Assembly: GCA_964036665.1 (NCBI GenBank)
Contig: OZ038529.1
Span: forward strand, 25,740,060-25,804,059
DNA length: 64,000 nucleotides
Source of the DNA: Gordius sp. MW1
Lineage: Eukaryota > Nematomorpha > Gordioida > Gordea > Gordiidae
Direction of reading: 5' to 3'
Shown one piece after another: positions 1 through 10,624 of the stretch. The position numbers and the translations under genes were made by a program. The notes below the pieces were generated by a model that saw only the letters and a program-made list of their open reading frames with translations, had not been told where the DNA came from and did not search any database. The stretch's first letter is position 1; every line of letters begins with the position of its first letter.

Positions 1-111
1 TAGATTATATACATCAGTATCTGATAAAAAATTTGAAATATTTTTATACACAGTAAACATTTTTATTAGTGATTATAATTAGCCTTAAAATTTAGATAAT
101 CATAGGTGTTG

Positions 112-292
112 AAGCCTTGAGGTGACCTAATCTCGACCTGAGGTTTTAAGGTAAGGTATTCAAAAAACCTTGAGGTCGTTATAAACCTCAAACCTAACTT
201 CAAAGGTTATATGCTTAGGTTGTTTGAAAACCTCTAGGTTTTCTGACAACCTAACCTAAAGACTTAGGTTAAGGTTTATAAAATCTCAGGTT
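112..292. repeat. Degenerate AGGTT/AACCT-rich block
   Basis: Short words such as AGGTT, AACCT and CCTAA recur on both strands through this block, with local inverted pairs. No strict period can be set. It lies just beyond the poly(A) end of the neighbouring LINE fragment. It recalls decayed telomere-like (TTAGG) sequence, but the spacing is too irregular to claim that. Confidence 0.35.
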
Positions 293-314
293 TCCCCACC
301 ACTAGTCCTACAAC

Positions 315-1107
315 TTTTTTTTTGGTTAAAAAGTTTATTTCACGAAGCAATGTTACATAAATAAGCGAAATACAAAAATAAAGACATATTGGTTAAATAC
401 AAAGATCTATATCATTATCTTCTAAAATTGGCCATGAGTCGGCAAAGGATTTTAAGTTGTATCGTACAACAAGAATCCCTAGTTGTTGCCTGAGTAAAAA
501 GGACGCAGAAATTTTAGATTTCGGGGTGCGTTTTCCGATTTCTTTAAAAAACCCCATTGCCTGTTTGCCAAAGGAACCGGAGCACGAGGCAACGACAGGG
601 ATAAAAATATTGGATGCCAAAAGGGCAGAATACTTTGTAGTTTTACGCCCTTCTGCTGTAGCGATAGGGTCGTAATTAAAATGGGAAGGGGCAAATAGGT
701 CAATACAAGTACTTGCCAGGGGACTAGAGAAGAGCCGTCAGGGCGCATCCTACCTTCAAGAGAGGGATATGACGGCTCAAGGATTGATGGGATTTTTGCC
801 TTTTTAAGGGCAGCTTGAATTAATAAATTAGCTTTAGTGTGCCTAACATATTTATATTTGTTTGCTAGGCAGTGTAGAGGGTGCCTAGCATATTCGTCTA
901 CAACGGTAAAACAATTTTGACAGTTGAATTCTCTGCTGTAACTAATCCCCAACCTTAAAGCTATGGAATATGATAGCTCAAAGTCTTCAAGCAGCATTCC
1001 AAAAAGTTTGCTGGGATAGGCTTCAAGCCACTCGTGACCGGAACCATCAAAAGCAAGTGACCTAAGGTTGTATGGTGTCGAGTGTAAATCGAACACTTCG
1101 CCCTTTC
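315..1107 (-). pseudogene. 3' fragment of a non-LTR retrotransposon ORF
   Basis: This is the C-terminal part of a reverse-transcriptase polyprotein, broken into at least two frames. One frame (about 1107 down to 700) shows a Cys-x2-Cys plus His/Cys cluster (residues about 59-76 counted from position 1096), then an RPDG motif and LVPW. A frameshift near 700-715 moves the homologous reading into another frame that runs to 393, containing an IFIPV stretch and a Q-rich helix. The Zn cluster followed by RPD and W..D resembles the C-terminal restriction-like endonuclease region of some LINE-type elements; this is recognised from memory. An AATAAA signal (minus strand, 334-339) and an A-run (315-323) give a proper 3' end. 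The 5' part is lost. Confidence 0.6.
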
Positions 1108-1589
1108 TTCAATGCGGTCATTTTTAATTACTTAACTATAAATTAAACAACACACCTGAACTATCCGGATACACCTAGAAATAGACTCCGGATTTGACCT
1201 TATATTATCTGTGTGAGTATAGCAGTGGCTTATTAAAATTCGCATAAACCTATTAATATCTCTGAATTTATAGGAGCTGTTTTATTGTTTGAGCGTTTTT
1301 TATTGCGGTACTACAAATGTGGTTATTATTATCTTATTCAGAACATTAACAAAACCGCAATTTATACATTAATTTTGAATATATTTAACAAATGTATTAG
1401 CGCTCTCTAAGTATTTGTATTCTATAAATGTAAAAGAACTCGTGGCTGTAAATGGCCTGTTAGTGTGTATTTCTTTACTCACCAATTTTATACAAAGAAA
1501 TACACGATAATGGATTGAATATTCAATATATTGTGGCATGTTGGATACTTAAGGGATTTTTACTCAATATTCACCATTCTATTGCATTA
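1108..1589. other. No gene seen
   Basis: AT-rich sequence with no recognisable coding or repeat structure. It would be downstream of the candidate terminal exon of the minus-strand gene. Confidence 0.4.
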
Positions 1590-1618
1590 TTAATTTAAAG
1601 GTATATCATGCAATAAAA
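1590..1618 (-). CDS. Candidate terminal coding exon
   Basis: A good acceptor (pyrimidine-rich TTTTCAG) lies at 1619-1620. Joined in phase 1 to the transmembrane exon, it would add about nine residues before a TAA stop at 1590-1592, giving a very short cytoplasmic tail. The evidence is only splice-site and phase agreement, so this may be chance. Confidence 0.22.
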
Positions 1619-1716
1619 CTGAAAATTAATTATATAAAAAATTAATGTATAAAAATATACCAAGCTATTCGCAAAATTTAACATTCTACCTTGAAAACAT
1701 CAAAAATTGTAGTTAC

Positions 1717-1830
1717 CTTTAAAGCGAATGTAAAGCGTCCCCACTATAATACATACTAGCACAATTATGAAAAATATATAGAGAGAGAATTGTAGATTGT
1801 TATAATCTTTCTCAAATTTGACGCAAATTC
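1717..1830 (-). CDS. Exon encoding a transmembrane segment
   Basis: A 114-nt exon, phase 1 at both ends, bordered by GATAG (acceptor) and AAAG/GTAACT (donor). It encodes a short acidic stem, then about 22 hydrophobic residues (phenylalanine, isoleucine, leucine and valine rich), then a basic stop-transfer end (R-F-K). This is the layout of a type I membrane anchor. It stays in frame with the upstream exon only if a 34-nt intron (1831-1864) is removed; without splicing the reading stops at once. The protein family is not recognised. It may be the membrane anchor of the EB-module gene, on the same strand and in the same phase class, but the nearest EB exon is 32 kb away. Confidence 0.45.
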
Positions 1831-1864
1831 CTATCAACATAAAGTTATAACATAATAATAGTAC

Positions 1865-2122
1865 CTTGGATGGCCTCAATTTTAACCTGGTCAGGCTCAA
1901 ATTGCATGATTATGGGAGTCAGAATATTGAGTTTGTCAATCAAATTTTTTGTTAAATGTAAGGAGACATCTTCAAAAATATCACGAAGATATATATAACC
2001 TTGCAATACTCCTTCATATGGACTTTCAAATATTACAACCGATATAAAATCATCCGCAAATTTCTTCTTGTATATTTGATCAACCTTGCAAAAAGAACAC
2101 AGATTTTTATAATAATTTAATA
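1865..2122 (-). CDS. Exon of unknown extracellular or stem domain
   Basis: An open frame of about 73-86 codons with balanced composition and no repeats, unlike the surrounding DNA. The donor (CAAG/GTAC, 1863-1864) is clear. The 5' border is uncertain. An acceptor at 2085-2086 has a good pyrimidine tract and gives phase 0; one at 2123-2124 gives phase 1, matching the EB exons, but has a weak tract. With the longer version two cysteines (C-x2-C) lie near the start. The rest is rich in I, L, D, E and K with aromatic residues, compatible with a membrane-proximal domain. No family is recognised. Confidence 0.42.
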
Positions 2123-2428
2123 CTTTTTAATCGTTAATTACGAAAAGTTTCGATAATTGTCAAAATATTATCTAGCTTATTGTTAAAGCTGGGATACTGT
2201 TAAGGCTGGGAATCTTTATTTACTACAGGTTTCGAAGCAATACAATAATAGAAAGTGAGTAAAACGTGTATATTAAACGCATATATAAGTTACAACCAAT
2301 TAACGATAATTTGATTGACAACACATCGGTAAATAACGTATCACCTGAGGCACTTCGCACTCCAATTACCTCTCTACACTTATTATTCTTCATTACCTTA
2401 TAACTTACTCTTTATAGTATGCTATATT
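2123..2428. other. No gene seen
   Basis: AT-rich flank between the candidate exon and the 5' LTR of gypsy-1; no motif recognised. Confidence 0.4.
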
Positions 2429-2558
2429 TGTAATGATATATAATTTGTGTTTATACACGTTATTTATAATATCGTTTAGTTCTATATACCTGGTGTATAT
2501 ATATTATCATTACCAGATGTTATTTTGAATAAACTTATTTCAGATCTAGTTAATTACA
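2429..2558 (+). repeat. 5' LTR of gypsy-1
   Basis: Starts TGTAATGATA and ends ATTACA. Contains AATAAA near its end. Matches 6472-6602 with about five differences. Confidence 0.92.
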
Positions 2559-2559
2559 G

Positions 2560-2570
2560 TGGCGCGGTCG
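2560..2570 (+). promoter_or_regulatory. Primer-binding site of gypsy-1
   Basis: TGGCGCGGTCG lies one base after the 5' LTR. It begins with TGG, the complement of a tRNA CCA end. The tRNA species was not determined. Confidence 0.6.
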
Positions 2571-2580
2571 TAAAACAAAA

Positions 2581-3354
2581 ATGGAAGGAATACCTCAATA
2601 TAAGGCAGGTGATAACATAAATACATATTTGTTCACCCTAGATAATATTTTTGAGTCTAAACATGTCCCAAAAGAAACTAGAACAAAAACTATATTGGGA
2701 TATATGGGCCAGAAACATGTGGAATTACTTATTAACTTTGTTTATCCAGATAATATATCCTCATTGGAATATGAAGATTTAATCAAATTAATTAAGAAGG
2801 TATTCCTAACGAAATCAACCATATTCCAATCAAGACTAAACTTTATGCGATGCGTAAAACAAGTAGATGAATCATTGATTGAATATGTCACTAGATTGAA
2901 AGCTTCTGCAGAATGTTGTCAATTTAAATTGTTGGATGAACGCTTGAGAGATCAATTTTTGCACGGACTGCATAATACACAATTGGAGATAGACGTTAGA
3001 GCTAGATGGCCGGATGCAGTAAAGCCTACAGGACTAGATGTGACCTTCAATGATATTTTTAACTTAGCAGAATCAATGCATCTTGCAAATAAGGAGGTAA
3101 ATTCTTCCTCAAATGAATTAAACAAAATTCAAAATTATAAAAAACCAAATCCAATGTACTCCAATCAAAAGAATAGGCAATCAATAAAACAATTTGCTAC
3201 AAATAAGGATCAACATCAACAATCATTCATAAGGAATTGCTATAGATGTGGTAAGTCACATGCAATAAAGCAATGTCCAGCATTTTTAAAGAATGTTCCA
3301 TTTGTCATCATAAAGGACATTTTGCAAAAATGTGCAGTACCTCAAACAAAGTGA
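2581..3354 (+). CDS. gypsy-1 Gag (capsid and first zinc knuckle)
   Basis: A 257-residue open frame starting 23 nt past the LTR. Residues 1 to about 190 are helical capsid-like sequence typical of gypsy Gag. A basic, Asn/Gln-rich linker follows, then a zinc knuckle near residues 220-232 with spacing C-x2-C-x3-H-x4-C. The second knuckle, found in the same reading frame in gypsy-2, is here encoded in the -1 frame. The frame itself runs on to a stop at 3352-3354. Role: packages element RNA in cytoplasmic particles. Confidence 0.82.
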   Translation: MEGIPQYKAGDNINTYLFTLDNIFESKHVPKETRTKTILGYMGQKHVELLINFVYPDNISSLEYEDLIKLIKKVFLTKSTIFQSRLNFMRCVKQVDESLIEYVTRLKASAECCQFKLLDERLRDQFLHGLHNTQLEIDVRARWPDAVKPTGLDVTFNDIFNLAESMHLANKEVNSSSNELNKIQNYKKPNPMYSNQKNRQSIKQFATNKDQHQQSFIRNCYRCGKSHAIKQCPAFLKNVPFVIIKDILQKCAVPQTK

Positions 3355-3527
3355 ACCAGATTATTAATACAATTGGCAAACTTTATGACTTTACTCACCC
3401 TAAACCATACATCCATGTAAGGATAAATCAGAAAAATTTCAAGATGTTATATGATACTGGCTCATCAGTATCATTAATCAACAAGACTATCTACAACATG
3501 TTAAATTCACCTCAATTAACACCATGA
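3273..3527 (+). pseudogene. gypsy-1 second zinc knuckle and protease
   Basis: Encodes a canonical CCHC knuckle (C-x2-C-x4-H-x4-C, residues about 8-21 of this frame) and an aspartic protease active site, LYDTGSS, with the Asp near position 3453. The frame is stopped by TGA at 3525-3527 and then continues unbroken into the reverse transcriptase, so that stop looks like a single point mutation. The knuckle belongs to Gag function and the protease cuts the polyprotein. Confidence 0.8.
3285..3291 (+). promoter_or_regulatory. Possible -1 ribosomal frameshift heptamer
   Basis: T TTA AAG in the gag frame fits the X XXY YYZ rule. A -1 slip here leads straight into the frame carrying the second zinc knuckle and protease, and gives the same knuckle-to-knuckle spacing as the single-frame version in gypsy-2. 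A one-base loss from the T5A3 run would look the same, so a plain mutation remains possible. Confidence 0.4.
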
Positions 3528-5039
3528 CCCAAAATAAAAGCTTTTGGGAATAGTCCAGTTCCTATATGTGGAGAAACACAGGTCTATGTAAATTTAAACT
3601 ATAAAACTTTAAAATTAACAGTAACTACGGTAGAAGATGATGCCATATTTGGGTTAAACTGGATGCAAGCTTTCCACCTACAACTTCCTCATCTAATTAA
3701 AATTAATGCTATAGAAGAAAAACCTCAAAACATAGAAGAGGAATTGGTTGAAAAGTATACGAATGTGTTCAGTGATGGCACTGGCTGTATTAAAGACTAT
3801 GAGGTGAATCTTTTTGTAAAGGAAGAAGCCAGAGCCATAGCATTTCCTGCACGAAGGGTTCCTTTCCCATTAAGGAATAAAGTTGAAGAGGAAATTAAAA
3901 GATTATTGGACGAAGAGATAATTGAACATGTTGATCCTGCAACAACACAAATAACATGGGCAACTCCAATAGTAAATGTATTAAAATCAAATAAGTCCAT
4001 TAGAATATGCGGAGATTTTAGAGTGACTATCAATCCCTTCCTAACTTTAAACAACCATCTACTTCCGACATTTGACGATTTAATTCTGAAGATCGCAGGA
4101 GGGCAAAAATTTACAGTAATTGATTTACGTGATGCCTATCTACAGATGAAGGTCGAAGAAAAGTCGCGACATTATCTCACTATCGCAACACATTTAGGTT
4201 ATTATCGATATAAACGTCTTCCATTTGGACTTTCAATAGCGCCAAATTTATTCCAACGTTATATGGAACAATTATTAGAGGGGATTCCCCATACTGGCGT
4301 ACTTCTAGACGATATCATAGTTACAGGGGTAAATGAAAAGGATCACCTGAAAAATCTCAACGAAGTACTAAAAAGGGTACAGGACGCTGGTCTAAAAGCA
4401 AAGAAGGAAAAAGTTAAATTTTTCCAAAATTCCGTTAAATACTTGGGACATGTGATCGATGCAACAGGGATCCACCCGACTCAAGAGCGAGTGGAAGCCA
4501 TTGTTAATTTCCAAGAACCACAAAACAAAAAAGAACTACGTTCCTTTTTAGGACTAGTTAATTATCAGGAAAGGTTCATTCCAATGTTACACGAGAAATG
4601 CGCACCCTTGCATGCATTGACGGGCTCATCAATAGGTTGGAAATGGACGGCTAAAGAGCAGAAGATTTTTAACGATGTCAAACTGATGCTTTCAACGTCC
4701 AATACTTTGGTACCGTATTCAACCTCATTGCCGTTATACCTAACGGTAGATGCCTCTGAAACTGGTGTAGGTGCTGTACTATCACACTTATATGCAGACG
4801 GGTCCGAAAGAGCTATTGCGTACGCGTCCAGGACGTTAAGCGAGTCCGAAAAACGATACTCTACAATTGATCGGGAAGCGCGAGCCATTGTGTTCGGTGT
4901 TCAGAAATTCGATCAATACGTACGGGGTCGAAAATTTGTATTGATGACGGATCACAAACCTCTAGAGAGATTATTCAGGAATCATCGGGATTTACCGAAA
5001 GTGATCAATAATCGATTAATTAGATGGGCTTATTTTTAA
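3528..5039 (+). pseudogene. gypsy-1 reverse transcriptase and RNase H
   Basis: A 458-codon open stretch (3663-5039) plus upstream protease tail in the same frame. The RT has the LPFGL motif and a catalytic LLDD box (Asp pair near 4307-4312), where most family members have YxDD. Connection and RNase H follow: TVDAS (about 4750), IAYASRTL, then TDHKPLERLF near 4950. The frame ends at 5037-5039, where homology passes to another frame, so a frameshift lies between about 5020 and 5040. Confidence 0.88.
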
Positions 5040-6451
5040 ATGGATATCAATACGACATAAAATACCGATCAGGAAAAAACAATCAATGCGCTGATGCATT
5101 GTCAAGACTGCCAGATCCAAAATACCTTAAAACGGATCAGATCAATCACGTAGGATTACTTATGTTAGATGAATTAAAGTTAGATTATGAAATGCTAAAA
5201 ACATCTATTAAACAAGATCCTTTTTGTCGTGAATTAATTTCAGCGATCAACCGTGAATGGCGGTTTGATTTAAAAAAATGCCGTTTTGACATGAAAACGT
5301 ACTACTATCGAAGGGAGGATTTGTCATTTGAAGATGGATTATTATTGTGTGGAAATCGGTTAATAATCCCGAGGAACCTACAAAATTTAGTTTTAAAAAT
5401 ATTACACCAAGGACACCCCGGTATTACAGGAATGCTTAATTTAGCCCAATATTATGTTTGGTGGCCCGGAATGGACAAGAGTATTGATTTGTTTGTAAAG
5501 GAATGTGACGGTTGTCAAGAAGGCTGACAAGCCGAACAAGAAGTTCCCTTATATTCTTGGCCCGTACCTGACCGTCCTTGGGATCGAGTTCATATAGATA
5601 TTGCCGGACCTGTCGAAGGAAATTATTGGTTGGTTTTAATTGATGCATTATCGAAATGGGTGGAGGTAGCCACACTATCGTCGATTAAAGGACCACAATT
5701 TGTGAGGCAATTACGAAATTGGTTTTGCAGGTTCGGTATTCCCTTGCAAATAGTATCGGACAATGGACCACAATTTGTCGGTGAAAAATTCACAAAATTT
5801 TGTGACAACAACAACATTAAGCACGTAACATCCACTCCATATCACCCCAAAACAAATGGATTAGCGGAGAGAATGATCCGAACGCTAAAATCAAGATACT
5901 GGGCAGCAAGAAAATCAGGGGGAGAGAAAGAATTATGCCTTCAACAAATAATCATGACATACAGGAATACATCTCAGGCAACCACGGGTAAAGCTCCGGC
6001 GGAATTGTTGTTGGGAAGAAGAGTAAGGACAGCGTTGGACCTTATTCGACCAGATCCGAAAGAAAAGTGGAAGGAGAGATTAGCTAAACAAAAGAGCTAT
6101 CATGACCGAAAAGCATGTTATAGGGAATTTAATCTTGAAGATCCAGTATGGATCCGGAATGAAATTAAAGTGGGTTGGTACAAAGGATTTATCATAGAAC
6201 GTAAAGGCCCATATTCATATAATGTTCGCATTGATAAAGGAATTAAACGGAAACACGCGGATCAGTTAAAATTCTGGATGCAATCCCAGTTCGTCGAAAC
6301 TAACCATACTAGTCTGGAACCGAATGTTGAAAAAGTTGCAAGTTCGAATACTAGTCTGGAAACGAATGTTGAAAAAGTTGCAAGTCCGATTCCTTTAAGG
6401 CGATCGACCAGAAAGCGAAATCCTCCGTTACGTTATCATGAAGAGTTTTAG
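5024..6451 (+). pseudogene. gypsy-1 integrase
   Basis: Contains the H2C2 zinc domain (GHPG, WWPGMD and C-x2-C near 5410-5517), then TGA at 5525-5527. The catalytic core follows in the same frame with the Asp of HIDIAG (about 5595), the Asp of SDNGPQF (about 5757) and the Glu of GLAER (about 5860). The C-terminal part has the W-x-R and GPYSY motifs seen in K02A2.6-like gypsy integrases. The end carries a short internal duplication (S-L-E-x-N-V-E-K-V-A-S twice) and a basic R/K tail. Confidence 0.87.
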
Positions 6452-6457
6452 CTTTTG

Positions 6458-6471
6458 AAAGTGGGAAGAAA
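6458..6471 (+). promoter_or_regulatory. Polypurine tract of gypsy-1
   Basis: GAAAGTGGGAAGAA lies immediately before the 3' LTR, the usual place for the plus-strand primer. Confidence 0.7.
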
Positions 6472-6602
6472 TGTAATGATATATAATTTGTGTTTATACA
6501 CGTTATTTATAATATCGTTTAGTTCTATATACCTGGTGTATATAAATTATCATTACCAGATGTTATTTAGAATAAACTTATTTTCATATCTAGTTTATTA
6601 CA
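6472..6602 (+). repeat. 3' LTR of gypsy-1
   Basis: Starts TGTAATGATA and ends ATTACA; copy of 2429-2558. Confidence 0.92.
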
Positions 6603-7592
6603 ATATCTGTTGAGGATTTGTTCGATTGAGCTTACCAGCCTATAAGCACTTGTTATGCGAAAATAGTTTAAAAATATTATGCAATTATATTGTCTTCGCA
6701 CTTATCCTGTGATTCTTTTTTTAAATGGACATTTTAGGACAATATTAGGTTTAAGGGTCATATGTTGTTGCAGAGAGGACCCGAATCTCGACTGATGGTA
6801 ACCACCAATCAAATAATAATAATAACTCTAATTTATATGCCATCTAGGAAAATCTTTAAATTAGAGACTAATTTGGCTAAATTTATCCCTATCCCTTTTA
6901 GCACGTGACTCGAAAATAATAACAGAATTATAACGTTTTCGCTTTTATCAGAGGTAAAGGATGCTAAAATTAATTTCTAGCCAATGCCAATCGAGATAGG
7001 TGTATATATAGGATCAAATTAGATTGAGTTCACTTTTATGGTGGTTAGGTATAGTGGCGTAAATATTAATTGTTTTAATGAGCTCCAATAAAAAATTATT
7101 TGCAACGCCATTTATTTAATAAAAACTCAGGGGTAATATTAAAAATGCGATGTTAAACATATCATATCCCGTTACAAATATCAAATCCCACCAACACTAT
7201 GTTTAATATTATAAAAATGTAAAAATAGTCAGGAGGTTCATTTACCAGTTTCTATATTTTTATTAAATCTCACCTCAACCTTGCTTAGAAGAAAAAAAAC
7301 TATCCTTTTATTAGTTTATCAAGGCAAATTTACAAGCAGGTGATAAATATATTTGTTGAGTATTAATAGGTCTTTAGTTTGTTTAACAAAACCTTCATAT
7401 TTTTGGATAAACGAGGTTGAAGGTGCAAAAAATGGCCATTTTACCTCTATTGAAGCTATATTACCATAAAATTTTTATTTATAATTAGTAATACTTATTT
7501 TTTTATAAAAAAACGATATTTAATCAATAAATTACATTATTGCTAAAGAATATAATGGAGGAAATTTATATCGGAAGCAAAAAAAAATGTCA
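6603..7592. other. No gene seen
   Basis: AT-rich sequence with scattered short poly(T) and poly(A) runs; no coding, RNA or repeat structure recognised. Confidence 0.4.
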
Positions 7593-8224
7593 TTGTATAA
7601 AAACGGTGGATTTGGATTGATAGCGTAGGTAGAGGGAAATGGAACGCAATATTTGGACACGGAGGGTCCATCTTCAGGGGAAAAAAGAAGAAAATGAAGT
7701 CTCAAAACATAAAAATGAAGTAAAGTGATTATAACAACGATGATATAGCTATAAAAAAATAAATAAAAAACTTGTTATAGGGAGAAATTAACAATAGCGA
7801 TTGTAGAGGGATGGATGTTTTTATAAGAATAGAATAGATACACATGGAGATAGGAAAAAGGTGCGAAAAATAAATAGCTAAAAATAATAAGCGAAAAGGG
7901 GGGAACACAGTTATTTAATTTATAAATATAATAACTGTGCTTAACAAATTATAGTGCTATTTATTTTTTCGCACCTTTTTCCTATCTCCATGTGTATCCA
8001 TTCTATTTATTGTTAATTTCTCGCTATAATCAGTTTTTGTATTTTTTTTAATTATTTTTTTTATACCTATATCATCGTTGTCTTAATAACTTTACTTCAT
8101 TGGTATGTTTTTAGACTTCATCTTCTCCTTTTTTCCCCTCAAGATGGACCATAAGTGTCCGAAATATTGCGTTCCATTTCCCTCTACCTACGCTATCAAT
8201 CCAAATCCACCGATTTTATACAAA
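7593..8224. mobile_element. Hairpin (long inverted repeat) element
   Basis: Left arm about 7593-7905 and right arm about 7960-8224 are imperfect reverse complements, beginning TTGTATAAAA and containing matched stretches such as GGTAGAGGGAAATGGAACGC and its complement. The small centre holds a further CACAGTTAT/ATAACTGTG stem. The 64-codon open frame at 8105-8299 lies mostly in the arm and is not considered real. Probably a fold-back MITE; no target duplication was found. Confidence 0.7.
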
Positions 8225-8296
8225 GATATTTATATAAACGGATTGAAAATTCTTGATTTACAAAAAAAGAATGCTATAGGGTTTAATTATGTATTA

Positions 8297-8432
8297 TAAA
8301 AATAAGTAACAGCTTAGGTAAGGGAATAAAAAGGACGAATTGCGAAATGGGGCAAAAAAGAGTATAGAAATTAAAAATAAGTAATAGCTTAGATTAGGGA
8401 ATAAAAAAAGGTGAATTGAAAAATGAGGAAGG
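8297..8432 (+). repeat. Two-copy tandem duplication, unit about 71 bp
   Basis: AAAATAAGTAACAGCTTAG at about 8299 recurs at about 8370 with a similar following sequence. No function is apparent. Confidence 0.6.
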
Positions 8433-8734
8433 TTTGTTAAACCAAATTTTATTTGCTAAAAGAATTAAATGAATTAGAATTAAATTTAACACTGAAAATG
8501 GCATAACGCCTTTGTTTTAAGTCTAGACGGCAATATCAATCCTTTTCATAAACGTAGCTAGGGATCGGAAAGAAATGGAGTCGGGCAAAAATTATAAAAA
8601 TAACTTGGGAAGGGGTGGCAAAATTATGTCATTTTAAAATTTTAGGCATTCTCGATATACAATCTAATAAAAAAAATAAAAAATATAATATACTATTTTA
8701 TAATTTTATTATGCCAGAATTGCCCGAATCTTAT
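8433..8734. other. No gene seen
   Basis: AT-rich spacer without recognised features. Confidence 0.4.
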
Positions 8735-8826
8735 TAGCGTGACCGCCTGGGCCCGCCCGAAAATTGAAATTTAAGACGGTTGCCTAGTGGGCTGGGCCGG
8801 GCAGCGGGCCCGGCCGGGCATTCTGA
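8735..8826. repeat. GC-rich GGGCCGGGC block
   Basis: A short GC-rich patch in AT-rich DNA with repeated GGGCC/GCCCG words, like the subterminal parts of the hAT-type elements at 27230-27532 and 45445-46175. Likely an end fragment of a related element. Confidence 0.45.
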
Positions 8827-8828
8827 TT

Positions 8829-10085
8829 TCTATTTCTAAGTGACACGAAGTCGTCCTCTTGTTCTCTTCACCGGTACCTTCATGTCCAGTACTTTTTGAA
8901 TTATGTCATTCGTGTCCCTTCTTAGTATATGCCCATACCACCTTAGCCGATTTTCGTTAATCATGTCTCCCATAGGTTCAATACCCATTTTTGTCATGAG
9001 AAAGTCATTGGTCATATAGGCGAGCTTAGTATAGCCCTAGCTCCACCGTATCACTCCTATCTTCATGGCTTTTAATAGCTTTTATTTCGTGTGTTTAATG
9101 CCCATGTTTCAATTCCATAGAGTAACGCCGGTCTTGCGATGGATTTGTAAGCTCTGCTCTTAAACCATATTTACATTATATTATCGTTACACCGGATATA
9201 CTTTGCCAGTTAGGCCATCCTTTTTAAATCCGGGCATTGACTTCTGATGCGCCCCCCCCCTCGATTTTCAATGAGCCTAGATATGTAAAATTCCCTACTT
9301 TAAGGTACTTTTTCATTTCGATGTATACCCCTTTTTGATTGTTGACTTAAGCACTTTTCGGCTTCTTCGTCCTTTGTCTCTTCATCGGCATATAGCATAG
9401 ACCATGGCGATGACTTTTAAATGACTCTCGTTTTCTCCATAATTATATTAAATTAAAAGGAACTTAGGGCAGAATCCTGATGTAATCCAATTTTAACCCG
9501 GGTTTAGAGTTCCAACTGTCGTCGAATGCACTGAATTGAGACTTGATAATTTTTCATAAGCCTTATATACGCGTTAGGGATATTTTATTTTCTTATGCAC
9601 CACCATAATATACCGCGAGAGACCGTGTTATATGCTTTCTTCAAGTCGATAAGGACCATATGTAGGTCTTTTCTCTTTTCATCTCCATAATTTGTCATAG
9701 TGCGAAATTGGATCGATTGTGAATTTGCCGCCCACAAAGCGGAATTGGTTATCCAATATTTCCACCTCGTTTTTCAGCCTTGTTCGTACGATTCTTTCCA
9801 AACTTCAAGGACTGACAAGCTAACCTCTATAAATGTCACACTCCTGAAAATCTTGCCTAAATAAGGGTATAATCGTGGCTGTTCCATTGATTAGGAACTT
9901 GCTCTCTACCAATATCTTGTTAAAGAGGCTCATCATGGTCGTTCCTTCTTCACGGCATCCGAGCAATGCTTCCGTATGTATTCCATCTTGGGCCTATATA
10001 TCCATAACGACGCAGAAACGCTCAAAATATTTAAAGAATATTCTTATAAAGAGGAAGGCCACTGTATAGTATGCGCTTGATATAG
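8829..10085 (-). mobile_element. RTE LINE fragment
   Basis: Minus-strand sequence matches the reverse transcriptase and C-terminal region of the RTE copies A and B, including the YGHILRRDT-type tail region near 8920 and the region just upstream of the RT near 10050. Many indels and stops. It lacks both the endonuclease and the GAA tail, so it is truncated at both ends. Confidence 0.78.
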
Positions 10086-10624
10086 CTTAGCCTTTGCCTA
10101 CAGGCGCTTTAACTTCATGTCAGCACTGATTCATACAAAATTCCTTTGAGATAATGGTAAAGACACTCTTAAATATAAGGATTCCTTTTATGCAAATGAT
10201 TGTATAGTAAGGATGTATAGCTGAAGAGTTAATCAAGTTATAAGAGAAAACGTGTTCAAATTGCCCGAAGAGAACAATCCCTTTAATATATAAAATTGCT
10301 ACTTACGAGGTATGGGTAGGCGTGGGTAAAATAATCAAGTTTTCTCCTTGATAAGTGATCAGGTGAATTTGAAAATGTAAAATAAGTATAAAGTTTTTTG
10401 TCTAAAATTAACAAAATCATTAACTTTTAAGTTAAACAGAAGTTAGCTTGAATGCAACCATAAATATTATTAATTCAGATAAAAATAAATTTATTAATCA
10501 AAAGGCAAACTTTTAATTTATGCTAAGGGATGGAAACCTTCTAATTTATATATTAAAATGACTTTTCTGCAATTTAGATACTATCACAAAATAACTAATT
10601 TATAGGTATATAAAATGTGTAGCA
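10086..10624. other. No gene seen
   Basis: AT-rich sequence between an RTE fragment and a hAT element; nothing recognised. Confidence 0.4.

Larger units (their letters stand above)
2429..6602 (+). mobile_element. Ty3/gypsy LTR retrotransposon (gypsy-1)
   Basis: A complete but inactive 4.17-kb element: 5' LTR, primer-binding site, gag, then protease, reverse transcriptase, RNase H and integrase in gypsy order, polypurine tract and 3' LTR. The LTRs are only about 130 bp and differ by a few substitutions and an indel, so the copy is not new. No convincing target-site duplication is seen (flanks TATT and ATAT). The coding region has two in-frame stops and two frame changes. The first frame change, at the gag/pol border, may be functional; see the slippery-site entry. 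Confidence 0.93.

Noticed and set aside
112-292. Insect-type telomere (TTAGG)n array
   Set aside because: CCTAA and TTAGG words are present but not in a regular array, and on both strands.
1700-1900. 66-codon frame starting with methionine at 1900
   Set aside because: The first third is out of frame with the better upstream exon; only its hydrophobic end is kept, as the transmembrane exon.
8105-8299. 64-codon open frame
   Set aside because: It lies mostly in the right arm of the hairpin element and has no domain.
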